Source: Unio delphinus (taxonomy: Eukaryota; Mollusca; Bivalvia; Unionida; Unionidae). From it: 64,000 nucleotides of DNA. Below, piece by piece: positions 11,060 through 22,013 of this stretch (position 1 is the first letter of the stretch; the number at the start of each line of letters is the position of its first letter). The stretch is from the NCBI GenBank assembly GCA_029339505.1, contig JAQISU010000155.1:15639501-15703500 (forward strand), in the 5' to 3' direction. Made by a program: the position numbers and the translations under genes. The notes beneath the pieces were generated by a model. The model did not search any database and was not told the DNA's origin. It saw nothing but the letters and a program-made list of their open reading frames with translations.

Positions 11060-12276
11060 TTTATAAAGAAGATAGTGCGATACGTATTGTCGATTGACTG
11101 CTTAACATTTTGATCGACATTCCGTCTAGTAAGGGTGCTGAAGCTGTTGGCCGCATCATCAGCACTGTGTCTGGTATGAATACTGAAACTATTAGATGCA
11201 TCGTTGTCATTACGTTTATTCAACGTGCTAAAACTGTTAGCTGTCTCGTCAGGGCTGCCTCTGGTGAGAGTGCTAAAGCTGTTGGGTACATGATCGACAT
11301 TCCGTCTAGTAAGGGTGCTAAAACTGTTGATTGCATCATCAGCATTGCGTCTGGTAAGAGTACTGAAACTATTAGATGCATCGTTGTCATCACGTTTTTT
11401 CAGAGTGCTGAAACTGTTTGCCGTTTCTTCAGGGCTGCGTCTGGTGAGAGTGCCAAAGCTGTTGACTGAATCATCGACGTTGCGTCGAGTCAGTTCGCTG
11501 AAACTGCTGACATCATCAGCGCTACGTTTGTTTAGAGCGCTGAATGTGTTAGCTGTTTCGTCGGGGTTGCGTCTGGTGAGAGTGCTAAATCTGTTGGGCA
11601 CATCTTCGACATTGCTTCTAGTAAGGGTGCTGAACCTGTTGGCCGCATCATCAGCACTGCGTCTAGTAAGAGTGCTGAAACTGTTTGCCGTCTCTTCAGA
11701 GCTGCGTCTTGTGAGAGTGCTAAAGCTGTTGTCTGAATCATCAACGCTGCGTCTATTTAGGGTGCTGAAACTGCTGGCATCATCAGCGCTTCGTTTATTC
11801 AGTGTACTGTAACTGTTTGCTGTCTTGTCAGGGATGTCTCTTCTGAGAGTGCTGAAACTGTTGTCTACATCATCAGCGCTGCGTTTGGTAAGAGTACTGA
11901 AACTATTAGATGCATCGTTGTCATTACGTTGATTCAAAGTGCTGAAACTGTTTGCCGTTTCTTCAGGGTTGCGTCTGGTAAGAGAGCTAAAGCTGTAGAC
12001 TGAATCATCGACGTTGCGTCGAGTCAGGTCGCTGAAACTGCTGACATCATCAGCGCTACGTTTGTTTAGAGCGCTGAATGTGTTAGCTGTTTCGTCGGGG
12101 TTGCGTCTGGTGAGAGTGCTAAAACTGTTGGGCACATCTTCGACATTGCGTCTAGTAAGGGTGCTGAAGCTGTTGGCGGCATCATCAGCCCTGCGTCTGG
12201 TAAGAGTACTGAAAATATTAGATGCATCGTTAGTAGTAATATGGGACGATATAGCGTCAAGGGAAAATCGTCTCAA
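11056..12276 (-). CDS. Repeat-encoded polyprotein-like ORF with dibasic sites (possible secreted peptide precursor)
   Basis: A 406-residue open frame built from about 25 units of 14-15 residues (42-45 nt). The pattern is (S/N)xD(D/E)xxNSFSTL(T/N)RR, for example SADDAANSFSTLTRR. Most units end in RR, KR or KK, spaced like proprotein-convertase sites in multi-copy neuropeptide precursors. No Gly precedes the basic pairs, so the peptides would not be amidated. Units 2-8 recur as units 14-20, showing a segmental duplication of about 0.5 kb inside the array. The apparent N-terminus (MRRFSLDAI) has no signal peptide, so an upstream exon would be needed. Alternatively it is a 45-bp minisatellite that happens to be open, since the opposite strand also has long open frames. 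I do not recognise the peptide. Confidence 0.45.
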   Translation of the reverse strand: MRRFSLDAISSHITTNDASNIFSTLTRRRADDAANSFSTLTRRNVEDVPNSFSTLTRRNPDETANTFSALNKRSADDVSSFSDLTRRNVDDSVYSFSSLTRRNPEETANSFSTLNQRNDNDASNSFSTLTKRSADDVDNSFSTLRRDIPDKTANSYSTLNKRSADDASSFSTLNRRSVDDSDNSFSTLTRRSSEETANSFSTLTRRSADDAANRFSTLTRSNVEDVPNRFSTLTRRNPDETANTFSALNKRSADDVSSFSELTRRNVDDSVNSFGTLTRRSPEETANSFSTLKKRDDNDASNSFSTLTRRNADDAINSFSTLTRRNVDHVPNSFSTLTRGSPDETANSFSTLNKRNDNDASNSFSIHTRHSADDAANSFSTLTRRNVDQNVKQSIDNTYRTIFFIK

Positions 12277-12700
12277 AAAATTGCTTGGGATACTATGGCG
12301 TCAAGATTTATAGCGTCAAGGGAAATCCCAGTCAAAAACAGCTTGGGATACTATGGCGTCAAAACAGCTTGGGATACTATGGCGTCAAGGGGAATTTAAC
12401 ATGGTGGAACTGTATAGGGACAAGGGAAACTGAACATGGTGGGACTGTATAGGGACAAGGGAAACTGAACATGGTGGGACTGTATAGCGTCAAAGGGATA
12501 CGAACATGAAAACTATTTGGGCCTGTCTAGCGTCAAGGGAAACTGAACATGGTGGGTCTATCTAGCATCAAAGGGAATTGAACATGGGAACTATTCCGGC
12601 CTATCTAGCGTCAAGGGAAATGGAACATGGGGAATATGATTTGTATTTGTATATGGAACTGTCTAGCGACAAGGGGAAAATGGAGGCAAAGAAAGCTAAT
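12277..12700. repeat. Degenerate minisatellite next to the repeat ORF
   Basis: Roughly ten imperfect units of 45-55 bases share ATAGCGTCAAGGGAAA or ATAGGGACAAGGGAAACTG. On the minus strand many read FPLDAI or FPLSLYS before a stop breaks the frame. The start of the adjoining ORF (RFSLDAI) is one such unit, so the open array seems to be the intact end of a longer decayed repeat tract. Confidence 0.65.
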
Positions 12701-13059
12701 ATCTTTTCGAGATATATGAGTGGCCCTAAAAACAAGCCACACAATCTCCTATCAAAACAGAAGGGAAGGAAAATAAAATGACACAATCTCCTATAGGAAG
12801 GAAAGGAAAACAAAACAAGGATAATTTAGAACACCATACATTCTATGTGAAATATGTTCATTTTCATTCATTCATCGATTTCATTAAAATGTAGTATGAT
12901 ATTTATTGTCCACTGACTTCTTAACATATCTCAAATTTAAGGGATGTCCTGTGTTTCTCAGCACACGCTACAAACAATGTTGCCAAGTTGTAACAACTCC
13001 AAGTCGAAGGGAAAAAAGAAGCAGCAAAATATGCTTTGTTCTATCGACAGTCTAAGATG
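12701..13059. other. No supported feature
   Basis: AT-rich, with one short open frame of no recognisable kind. Confidence 0.4.
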
Positions 13060-13240
13060 TGTGTTTTGATTTGAAATTCAAAGTTAACCATAGGCTGGGT
13101 CATAAAGTGCAATGTCACTCGCGTCAATCATTGTTACATTGTTACAATTCTTCCGAAAGTGTGTTTTGGTTGTGGTATTTTTATTTCAAACTTAGCCATA
13201 AGCAGGGTTAAACAGTGCAAGATCACTCGCGTCATTCTTG
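13060..13240. repeat. Diverged ~95-bp tandem duplication
   Basis: Phrases at 13066-13140 (AACCATAGGCTGGGT, AGTGCAATGTCACTCGCGTC) recur at 13190-13235 (AGCCATAAGCAGGGT, AGTGCAAGATCACTCGCGTC). Confidence 0.6.
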
Positions 13241-13734
13241 AAATATTTTTGTATTTGTTTCCTTTCTAAAAAACGGTAGATCTCATGCTTAAAAAACATT
13301 TCCGTGACACATTGCAGTGCCAAAAATAAAGCTCTGATAACTGAATTGTACAAGTTTGTCAGCTCAAGATTTTATTTCATCCAACGATTTACTGATTGAC
13401 TATTTGTAAGGGTGTAGCGTTTGAGAAACTAATTACATGACAAACGAAAATTATGGTGCCTACTGAGAGAGAGAGAGACTATGTTATACCTACTTTTGAA
13501 AAGAATCAGGACACTTACGTTCCCTTAGAAAAATTCAAAGAAACACACATCCCACTTAGAAAATCAATTCCATAGGAAAGGTCCACGATTTTAAAATATC
13601 ACCAGAGTGAACCGATGACAAATACGACTAAAATATTCTCACATAGTACATCCAAAAATGTTTTGGTGTATTTCGCAATAAGACTGACATTTCCACGATG
13701 GTGCGATTATTTGTGCAAAAGTTTTTTTGTTTGG
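13241..13734. other. No supported feature
   Basis: No gene, RNA or repeat that I can support. Confidence 0.4.
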
Positions 13735-14035
13735 AAAGTGACTAGTGGACAGGTACAGAAATACACGCCTTATCTTCTCGCTGTGAGAATAACAGTTGAA
13801 GCCGATTTGAAGCGAAGGCGGTGGAAAATATCGGTTTGCCAATGAAATCAAATAGAATGAGTGACGCATTGTTTGGTTCGAAATTCAAGGTAGGTAGTGT
13901 AGTCGTCAGGCGCAGAATAAACACGTCTTATCTTGTCACTGTACTAAGAACGAGTGAGGGCATTTCGAAGCTAAGGGGGTAGAACAAAACGTTTAGCCAA
14001 TAAATTGCTTCTAACGACTGGCGCATTGTTTTGCC
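13735..14035. repeat. Diverged ~160-bp tandem duplication
   Basis: ACACGCCTTATCTTCTCGCTGT and the following stretch to GACGCATTGTTT (about 13762-13873) recur in diverged form at about 13920-14033 (ACACGTCTTATCTTGTCACTGT to GGCGCATTGTTTT). Confidence 0.6.
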
Positions 14036-15439
14036 TAGGCTCATGCATTGATTCAATTGCAACACAGACAGACTGGAGTGTGAACTTAAAATCCCTTTGT
14101 TGCGCATTGTACCATTTCTTCATGACACATCAACTACTTAACTGCAATTATTGTTCGAGTTTTAAAACTGACCCCAATAAAATGTTTTCTCACTTTGACA
14201 CTTTAACATAAACAATTCGTCTAGGTAGAGAGAAATCATATAGTAGTGAGTGGTAACTTTTGTCAAACTAGTGAATTTGGGTTTGTATAAACTAAATAAA
14301 CTAAAGTATAGTGAACCTCAAGGATAATAACCCAACCTGTCTGTCCATAGATACATGTATTTACATCAGAAGAAATGTGGTATCTAAAACACAAAGATAT
14401 AAGGCAAGCATGACTAGAATGAACACTGAGTGCAAACTTTAGTAACAACGGTATGTTTTCCTTCGCGTCTGCGCAACTTTAAGTTTCAATCCTCTTGCAA
14501 AACAAATTTGGTACGTTTTATAGAGCTTGAAATAATAACAATATGAACAAACTTAAGCCCTTTGCTATATACATTTTATTTTGCAGCAATAGAATGAACA
14601 ACAAATGTACTGTTACAAAAATAAACAATATTATATCTTCTATAAAAGAAAAAAAATATATTAAAGAATATCATTAAAGATAAACGATGACTAACGCCCA
14701 AAAAACAAACAACCGAATTTAACAAACGCAATGACGTGTAGAAATGTCTTTCACTTGGAGAAGGCATTGAATGTAATCCAACATGCACGAACACCTTGAT
14801 AAAATTTATAAAGAGAGAATTTTTAATTAAACATTTAATTTTGTTCCAATTCTTTGTGTTTCTAGAACATACCCAAACACTAATAAAGGGTGGAACGGGG
14901 AAGACACACATATATTTTCTTGTTGATATTTCAGAAACAATGATGTGATATTCCTACAGTTCTTAGCCAGCTCTGTATGCTGGGACCGGTCTGTGGGATA
15001 TCCACAAATATAGAAGTGCAGATTCTGGTCACGTTGCGAGCGTGTCCGTGTTTTGGAAAATGGTAAAATTCTGAAAGAATTTTTTTTTTGACAGTTATGA
15101 AGTGAAGTGCCTGTGCAAGTGTCAAAAGCTATAGTCACATAACTTTTGTACGGCTTGCAAACATTTACACTTTAGAAAATGTGAAGTTTCGCAAGTTATT
15201 ATCACAAACAGAACAGGAACATAGGGTCTTGACAGCTTTTGCTTATACACCTCCGCTCATCTTCACAACTTAACTTGCTCTGCCTCATGCTTTGGTCTTA
15301 TGAAAGATCGCCGTTGTAGGTGCAGCAACAGTAGAAAGAGCAGGAAGAGACATCGTCGCTCTTGTCAAAAAAGGGGTAGTTCTTTTAAAGATGGGTTTAT
15401 TTTTTTTTTTATTTTTTTTTAAATATCAAATGAAAAAGA
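14036..15439. other. No supported feature
   Basis: Several open frames of 60-110 codons on the minus strand (14576-15138) overlap each other and show no recognisable domain, splice context or repeat. I see nothing firm here. Confidence 0.35.
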
Positions 15440-16291
15440 CGTGTGTTACGGCTATTGGATTTAATTTATTTATTTTTTATTGTTAAATCCAAATTTGTCA
15501 TTTAGGGTTTAATATTTATTCATTAATTGGGAGATTTTTTTCTAGAAAATTCAGGTTGACCTAGATTCTAGTTGTATACAGGCGGACCTTAGCTTGGTTA
15601 CCTCTTTATCTGACCCTGCTTTAGACATTGTCAACAAGCATCTAAAACTATTGGTTAATTTCAAGGACAACGTTTTATTTTTAGTTCTTGGGGGTAGGAA
15701 ATATCTAGATAATTCCATTAATACGTGACTTGGTGAAGGTAGACTCTTCCTCTGAGCTATCAATTTCTAGAAAATCACGTGATCCCTTGTTTACATATTA
15801 AAAACGGGTATTTAAATCATTGTACTGGAAGAGAGATTCAGTAGAATTTTGGGCTTTAAAATGAACAGTTGTGTATTCATGTTTGAGTTATAATTTTTAT
15901 TATTCTAGTTTTGGACTTTGTGTCAATTCATTGAAGAAAGAGGATTTATTATCTATTTGGAGGAGAAAACACGTGCTCATAATTCATTTGGATGATAATT
16001 AAACAAGAACTGCATCACGTGACATTGTCAGCCATTTTGGATTACATCGTCAAGATTCGAACCTGGAACTATTAGAACATTTATTTATCAGGACTCTTAC
16101 AATTCCATTAGTGGATTATTTTTGTGAATTCTATATTGGATTAATGTTGGATTTGATTCTCTAAAACTGTAAGTTTATTTATTTTATGAAAATAATTGTA
16201 CTTAATAAATTCATTGTTAAAGTTATACAAGCTTGTTAGTTTTCACTCTTTCTGTGTTGCTGCTTATTCGAGCCTAAGCACGTAACACGTG
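15440..16291 (+). mobile_element. Solo LTR with 4-bp target duplication
   Basis: An 844-bp unit (15444-16287) begins TGTTACG and ends CGTAACA, a perfect 7-bp terminal inverted repeat with TG...CA ends. It is flanked on both sides by CGTG (15440-15443 and 16288-16291). A TATA-like TATTTAAA lies near 15809 and AATAAA near 16206, so it is read on the plus strand. No gag or pol lies on either side, so this is a solo LTR left by recombination. Length and 4-bp duplication fit a Gypsy- or BEL-type retrotransposon. Confidence 0.85.
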
Positions 16292-16614
16292 TGTTAAATC
16301 AGGGTTGGTAGATATCGCTGTCAACAGCAAAGTAGAAGTGACAAAGAGAATGAGACATCGTAGTCAAGTAGCGTTGTTTTCTAGATTGAGTATGTACGTG
16401 TTCTAACAGCACATTACAGTCTCTGGAGCTCTTGATGACACCAACTGTCTAGTCTTTTTGCTTTTTTTCCTTTTCTTGCATCCTTTTCTTTTTCGTGGTA
16501 GGATTTGAATCGAAGGGTCGTCAAAGATGTACGAGGTGTTTAAGACTCACTATTGTCGTTTGCATAAGTCATCCAGGGCTTCCAAACTGTTGGACTTTCA
16601 TTTGCTCTTGTGTT
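16292..16614. other. No supported feature
   Basis: Nothing recognised between the solo LTR and the SINE. Confidence 0.4.
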
Positions 16615-16860
16615 TGTTTTTTATGGTTTAACGCCATTTTTCAGCACAATACAGGCTATACATGGCGGCCAGTATTAATGGTGGAGGAAGAAACCGGACA
16701 AACCCCTGAAAGAACCACCGACCCACGAGAAGCTATTGGCAAGCTTTCTCATATAAGTACATTTGCCGAATCTTAGACTCGAACACACGCAGACAGAGGT
16801 GAGATGGCAGTGGTCCGTAACGGACAGCGCTTTAGATCACTCGGCAACTCGGGGACCCCA
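16615..16860 (-). mobile_element. tRNA-derived SINE, family 1 (copy 3), near full length
   Basis: On the minus strand it starts GGGGTCCCCGAGTTGCCGAG, with box A GTTGCCGAGTGATCTAAAGCG and box B GTGTTCGAGTC. It ends in the family tail, whose plus-strand form is TTTAACGCCATTTTTCAGCA. It is the best-preserved head of this family in the window and looks tRNA-Leu-like. Confidence 0.75.
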
Positions 16861-16962
16861 CTTGCTTTTGTGAAATATACCAAGTCATTATCATAACTAG
16901 AGGTACATAAGGGTATATATAAAGAGAAACTTGGTTAAATAATTTCTGAATCAGTAATTGAG

Positions 16963-19836
16963 ATGAAACGATCGCACGATTTTAGTGAGAGAAGAAGAAG
17001 GTAAGAGGCAGCGACGTGACGTATCGCCTAACACACGTAAAGACTTGTTCGCTCAAATCGAAGACATGAGCGAACCTGAACCGATACCTTCCATGTCTGC
17101 GGCCGGACCGAAAGAGCATATTCCAAACCAAGGTCCACCAGTATCACCCGAAAAATATTACCACATTCGACAAACAGAAAAACGCTCGTCTAGAAAATTT
17201 AGAACTACGGCCTACAGGTACACGGTGAAAATTAAAGATTTCAGGTTGGACGTACCTATGGAGAAAGCAGAAGGGTTCATCGCCAATTTGTGTGATTCTT
17301 TGTTAACCTCACTGAAACTACGATGCTAATGCAAGAAGACGATCGCTTGACACTTTCCATTCATCACGAAGGTTTGAAGTCCCCTGTTTGGATCGATTTT
17401 AGCAGTCCATCATAATTGATACCTTCCAAAGTCATCGACAAGATTCAACATGTGCAACAATCCAACGACAAGTTTTACATCGCCGACGGAAAAGCAATAC
17501 TGTTCATGACCCACGTGTCTCTTCCCCAGGGGACAGGACGCAAAAAAGTATTATTGGTCGACAACCTTCGCAACACTAAACTAAGCCTCGTCCGAATTAA
17601 CAATCCTCAAGACCAGATGTGTTTAGCCGGTGCTGTCGTCGTGGGACGAACGTATGCCAACAAGAACGACACGGCAGAAGGGGAAAGAGCCTGGAAACAT
17701 ATTCAACGATCGGACCGAGCCAAACAAAGAAGTGAAGCAGAACTCCTGTTACAGCAAGCGGGGATATCCGAAGACACGTCTTGCGGCAATCCAGAAATGC
17801 AAAAATTACAAGACGTCTTGGCTCGACGTTACACGTTGAAAGTGCACCCTCAAGAAGTGCGTGGACCTCTTTTGTTTCGAGGCAACGATTTCAAACACGG
17901 AAAATACATTCACGTCTATCAGCACGATGAGCATTTTGATATCATTACCAGCATCACTGGATTCCTGGGATATGGTTACTACTGTGAAAAATGTGACTGT
18001 GGTTATAACAATCGAGAACAACAGAAGCATTGTGGATCAAAATATGAGGGATGTTTGGCCTTTAAACCTTGTCTGAACAAAGGACAAGAAAGAGTGCATT
18101 GCCCTGTTTGTCAGCGCACTTTTGTCAATCCTACCTGTTACCAACAACATTTGAAGATGCAAGGTTCACAGCAGAAACGTGCTTGTCAACTGCTGAGATT
18201 GTGTCTTTCTTGTGGACAAGACATACGTACCAATAGTGCCAAGTTTCACGTTTGTTGAGGTAAGAAACGATGTCACATATGTTGCCAAATTGTGGATTAG
18301 GAACATGCTTCATTCAAAAATACCAACCCCAACAAGAAGATGACCAGAAGAAAGGAAATTTTATCTTTTTTGATTTCGAATGCATGCAAGACACCGGTAT
18401 TCACATTCCTAATTTCTGCGTGACTCACCGAGCGTGCATCCAAGAGCCTATCTTTAATCATTGCCCTCACTGTAGCAAGATTCCTGGAGGACGTGGAAAC
18501 ATATTTCGAGGGTCAAACACCTTGGTCGATTTTCCCCAATGGATCTTAAACCCCGTCGATGAGACGTGGAGTCAAGAAGACATCGAACGTTACGGAGATT
18601 GTCATCGCCATGCCACGGTAATGGCTCACAATTTCTCGGGATACGATGGGCAATTTTTGCTAAGATACTATACGGAACGAGTACCAAACGTCCTAAAGTG
18701 ACTTTGAACGGAACCAAAATCATTTACATGCAAGTGGGACAAGTGCAGTTTAAAGATTCGATGAGTTACTCGGCCATGCCTTTGAGTCGCATGCCTCAAA
18801 CGTTTGGAATGCCAGAAATGGCCAAAGGTTATTTCCCGCATATTTTCAATACCGAAGCCAATCAACGTGCCGTTCTACCCCATTCGCCTGAGGCTCACTA
18901 TTACGACCCCGACAACATGCGTACCGAACAACGAGAAGTTTCCTTTGCTTTGTACCAGACTCACGCCTCGGACCCCTTCGACTTTCAGGAAGAAATGTTA
19001 ATGTATTGTCAATCTGACGTGAACATTTTACGACGTTGTTGTGGAAAATTTCGAGAATTTTTCATGGCGCACGGAGGGATCGATCCTTTGAAAGAAGCTT
19101 GTACCATCGCCAAAGCTTGTTCTTTATTTTACCGCCATCGATTTATGCTCGAAAACACCCTGGCTGTCACAAGCCCTCAAACGACGAACTTTGTCAAACG
19201 TAAATACTCTGTGAAAGCCCAACGCTGGCTACATTATTTGTGTGACAAGGAAAACAAATGTATCAATCACGCCCGCAACGGAGGAGGCGGAAAAACCATC
19301 GAAACTTATTCGGTGGATGGTTGGGACTTAGAAAACCCTTAGATCGTGTACAAGTTTAACGGATGCTTATTTCACGGATGTCCAATGTGTTACCCTCAAC
19401 GTGACACCAAAAAAAGAAATCAGTTTTTACAACGGACCATGGAAGTCTTGTAACAAACTACTTGTCAGTGGCGTTTGAAGTTAGAACAGCAAGGATAACG
19501 AATGGTGGAAATGTGGGAACATGAGTACTATCACCGTTTGAAAACCGATCCCGAGTTTAAACGCATTGTGGAAAGTTACAAGTTGGTGGACCCACTGAAC
19601 CCCCGGGATAGTTTGTACGGAGGACGAACGAATTCCACCTGTTTGCTGTACCAGGCGGACGAGGAGAAGGGAGAATAAATCAAATACTTGGACGTGTGTT
19701 CGCTCTATTCTTACGTCTGCAAATATTGTCACTTTTCCGTAGGGCATCCACAATTAATGACATAACACATTGACCTGGACCACATTACAAAGAATTATTA
19801 TTATTATTATTACTATTTTTACTTTTAAAATTTACA

Positions 19837-19894
<58 letters not shown>

Positions 19895-21035
19895 TATTAT
19901 TATTATTATTATTATTATTTTTAAATGCAATTTCATGCATCTTGGGGCTTGTATGCGAGTATGACTTTGTGTACAATAATTGTGATTGTAAGTAAGTGTC
20001 TGTGTGTGTGTGTTGTGTAGGGAACACATGTAGAGATCAGGACACAAAAGAATTTAAGATCATGCCCCATATGCCAGGTCAGGTGGTGATGTAGGGGAAT
20101 ATGTAAAATCCTGATACCTTGTGTTCAATAAAAAAAAAAAAAAAAAGAAAAGAATTGGTCAAGTGCAAAATCTTGCCTCCTACGGACTTGTACCATCCCG
20201 TTTTACCTCATCATTGTCAAGGGAAACTGATGTTTCCTTTGTGTCGAATTTGTGCCGAAACGTACAACCAAGACCAACCTTGTCAGCACAGACAGGAAGA
20301 ACGCGCCTTGACAGGAACTTGGGTTAGCGTGGAATTGTTAAAAGACCTGGACCTGGGATACCGACTGTTAGAAGTGCACGAAATTTACCACTTTTCCAAG
20401 ACACAACAGTACCGCAAGGGCGACGAGACACGGAAAGGTATTTTTGAAGACTACGTAAATGCCTTTTTGAAACTAAAACAAGAAGCTAGCGGCTATCCTA
20501 GCCACACTCCGGAAGACCAAAAGAAATTCAAAGAAAAATATAGGGAGCAGGAAGGTATCGCTTTAGACCACATCGAGAAAAACGAAGGAAGGCGATCGTT
20601 TGCCAAAGTGATATTAAAATGCTTGTGTGGTAAAATGGCACAACGACCGTCTTTTCCCAAGACGGAGTATTTGTCCGAACCTTCACACTACTTCCAGATG
20701 ATTCACGACAAAACCAAATACATGAAACACGTGGACGTCATTCGTGAGGACTTGATCTTAGTCATTTACGAAGAAGAACAAACTTTGCAGAAGCCGACAA
20801 ATTTGGAAATATCATCATTTCGGCTAACCTGACAGCCCATGCTTGCTTAAAATTGTACGAAGTGTTAGAACTCCCAGGAGATCGCGTTCTGTATTTTGAC
20901 ACGGACAGTTGCATCTAGATCGATCGCCTCGGTCAACATCACCCTGACATCGAAGGAGACCGTTTAGGAGCCTGGACAGATGAACATCCCGACGACATCC
21001 CCATGTTTTGCAGGTGGCGGTCCTAAAAATTGTTT
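16963..21035 (+). pseudogene. Polinton/Maverick family B DNA polymerase (DNA_pol_B_2), broken
   Basis: Protein-primed family B polymerase of a Polinton, recognised by its ordered motifs. A Cys/His cluster at 17980-18250 (CEKCDCGY, CPVCQRTF) comes first. Next come exonuclease motifs FFDFECMQ (18367), MAHNFSGYDGQF (18621) and YCQSDVNILRR (19005), then the FHGCP block (19371). Palm motif A is LDVCSLYSYVC (19685), motif B RRSFAKVILKCLCGKM (20590), and motif C DTDS (20898). A GGGPKN-type stretch marks the end near 21010. It is not functional: early frame breaks near 17000, 17310 and 17412, further breaks at 18255, 18700, 19340, 19450, 19490 and 19676, a stop right after DTDSCI, and a 352-bp insertion between motifs A and B. 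No other Polinton gene or terminal repeat lies beside it. Unrelated in sequence to the polymerase-helicase of copies A and B. Confidence 0.92.
19797..20148 (+). mobile_element. Poly(A)-tailed insertion with 8-bp target duplication
   Basis: A 352-bp insert splits the Polinton polymerase. It begins with (ATT)n interrupted by short unique sequence and ends with AATAAA merging into a run of about 16 A. AAAGAATT stands on both sides (19789-19796 and 20149-20156). Polymerase homology is collinear across it. These are hallmarks of LINE-mediated retrotransposition, so it is a SINE or short processed RNA of unknown source. Confidence 0.75.
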
Positions 21036-21099
21036 ACTAATATTGCTAAAACATTCTTCTAAAACGTATTTGTGTGAATGAAGCGGATAAAAATGTCAG

Positions 21100-21370
21100 T
21101 CATATCACAACGGTGTCTGTAGTGTGGGAGCTGAAAGTGATGTCTAGCACTGGGACATCATGCTGCAGACATATAGAATGATGTCCCATCCAGTTACATT
21201 ATCCTGACACCAGGCGAACCAGTCCTAACACTATCCTCTTATTGCAGAGTGCCTATAGCGAGATAGCTATCAGTACCATTTTCTATAAATCTTTGGTAAG
21301 ATTCATCCTGGGTTTGATCTTGTATCCGATAAAGACGCTCTAACCTCATGGCCGCTTGAACAGATATTCT
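21100..21370 (-). mobile_element. tRNA-derived SINE, family 2 (copy 3)
   Basis: Shares with copy 1 the phrases GATGTCTAGCACTGGGACAT, CCAGTTACATTATCCTGACA and TAGCGAGATAGCT. The minus-strand head has box B-like GATCAAACCCAGG. It lies just past the truncated end of the Polinton polymerase. Confidence 0.6.
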
Positions 21371-21689
21371 ATAAAGTAATATTTTTGAAAGTAAACAAAT
21401 GTGTAAAGAAAATGAAACAAAGGTCTCTCATAGGCATTAACTCATTTTATGCTGATAATTTTGGATTTTGGTCAGGAATTCAAGATCAGATTATTTCTTT
21501 TTTGAATTGCAGCATGTTGAAACCATCTCTAATAATCTACATCAATAACAGGATTTTAATTTAACTGCTATGTTGGCCATATTGCTTGCAGCAAGCTCGC
21601 AAAATCTTAAGTTTCTTGCTTGCACATGGAATGTCTCCAAGTCTGCAATCTTGGAAAATGTAAACTTCAAACATTCAAAATAAACTTTA
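21371..21689. other. Gap between SINE and copy A; no terminal repeat seen
   Basis: AT-rich. I looked here for a terminal repeat matching the other end of copy A (CCCTCTCTGCTGCT) and found none, so copy A is probably truncated on this side. Confidence 0.4.
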
Positions 21690-22013
21690 CTGATTAAGTA
21701 CGCGATTAAAATGAAGTCTATACCCGTAAAACCACAACAGAATTTTTCAAAACAACCAATTCTCGGTAATGTCACTGTTAGGTATTTATATGAACCAGGA
21801 GAGCTCGAAGGTGGCACTAAAAGGGCTACTGATCCTATCTGGAGTGTTACTGTACATACAATATCTAGTAATACACGATCTACTGGTAGATCAGCAATCT
21901 ATAGACTGGATTAAATTGCTCCTGAGCGAGGATTTACTCGTGAACAGCTGCAAGTGATACCCGAGGATACTCAATTACCGCCGCGTGGTCTTAACTACCA
22001 CCACTTCGTCTGA
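21690..22013 (+). pseudogene. Integrase-like C-terminal domain, copy A fragment
   Basis: About 105 codons homologous to the protein at 63692-64000. They share YLYEPGELEGGTKRATDPIW and the RGFTR-QLQVIPEDTQLPP block. One in-frame TAA at 21912 replaces a Ser codon of copy B. Only the C-terminus survives: homology begins near 21690 just after a stop, and no catalytic DDE segment precedes it. The block resembles, from memory, the tail of retrovirus-type integrases found in DNA-virus-like transposons. The identity is inferred, since the catalytic core is not in the window. Confidence 0.55.

Noticed and set aside
11110..12313. Plus-strand open frames of 99-165 codons
   Set aside because: Shadows of the same 45-bp repeat. 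The minus-strand frame is longer, continuous over all units, and has the regular dibasic pattern.
14576..15138. Overlapping minus-strand open frames of 64-111 codons
   Set aside because: Several frames overlap each other with no domain, splice context or conservation; consistent with chance.
19770..20047. Poly-Ile and poly-Asn frames
   Set aside because: Readings of the (ATT)n start of the insertion in the Polinton polymerase.
16963..21035. Polinton polymerase as the replicase of copy A or B
   Set aside because: It has no similarity to the polymerase-helicase, lies outside copy A beyond a SINE, and is an independent relic.
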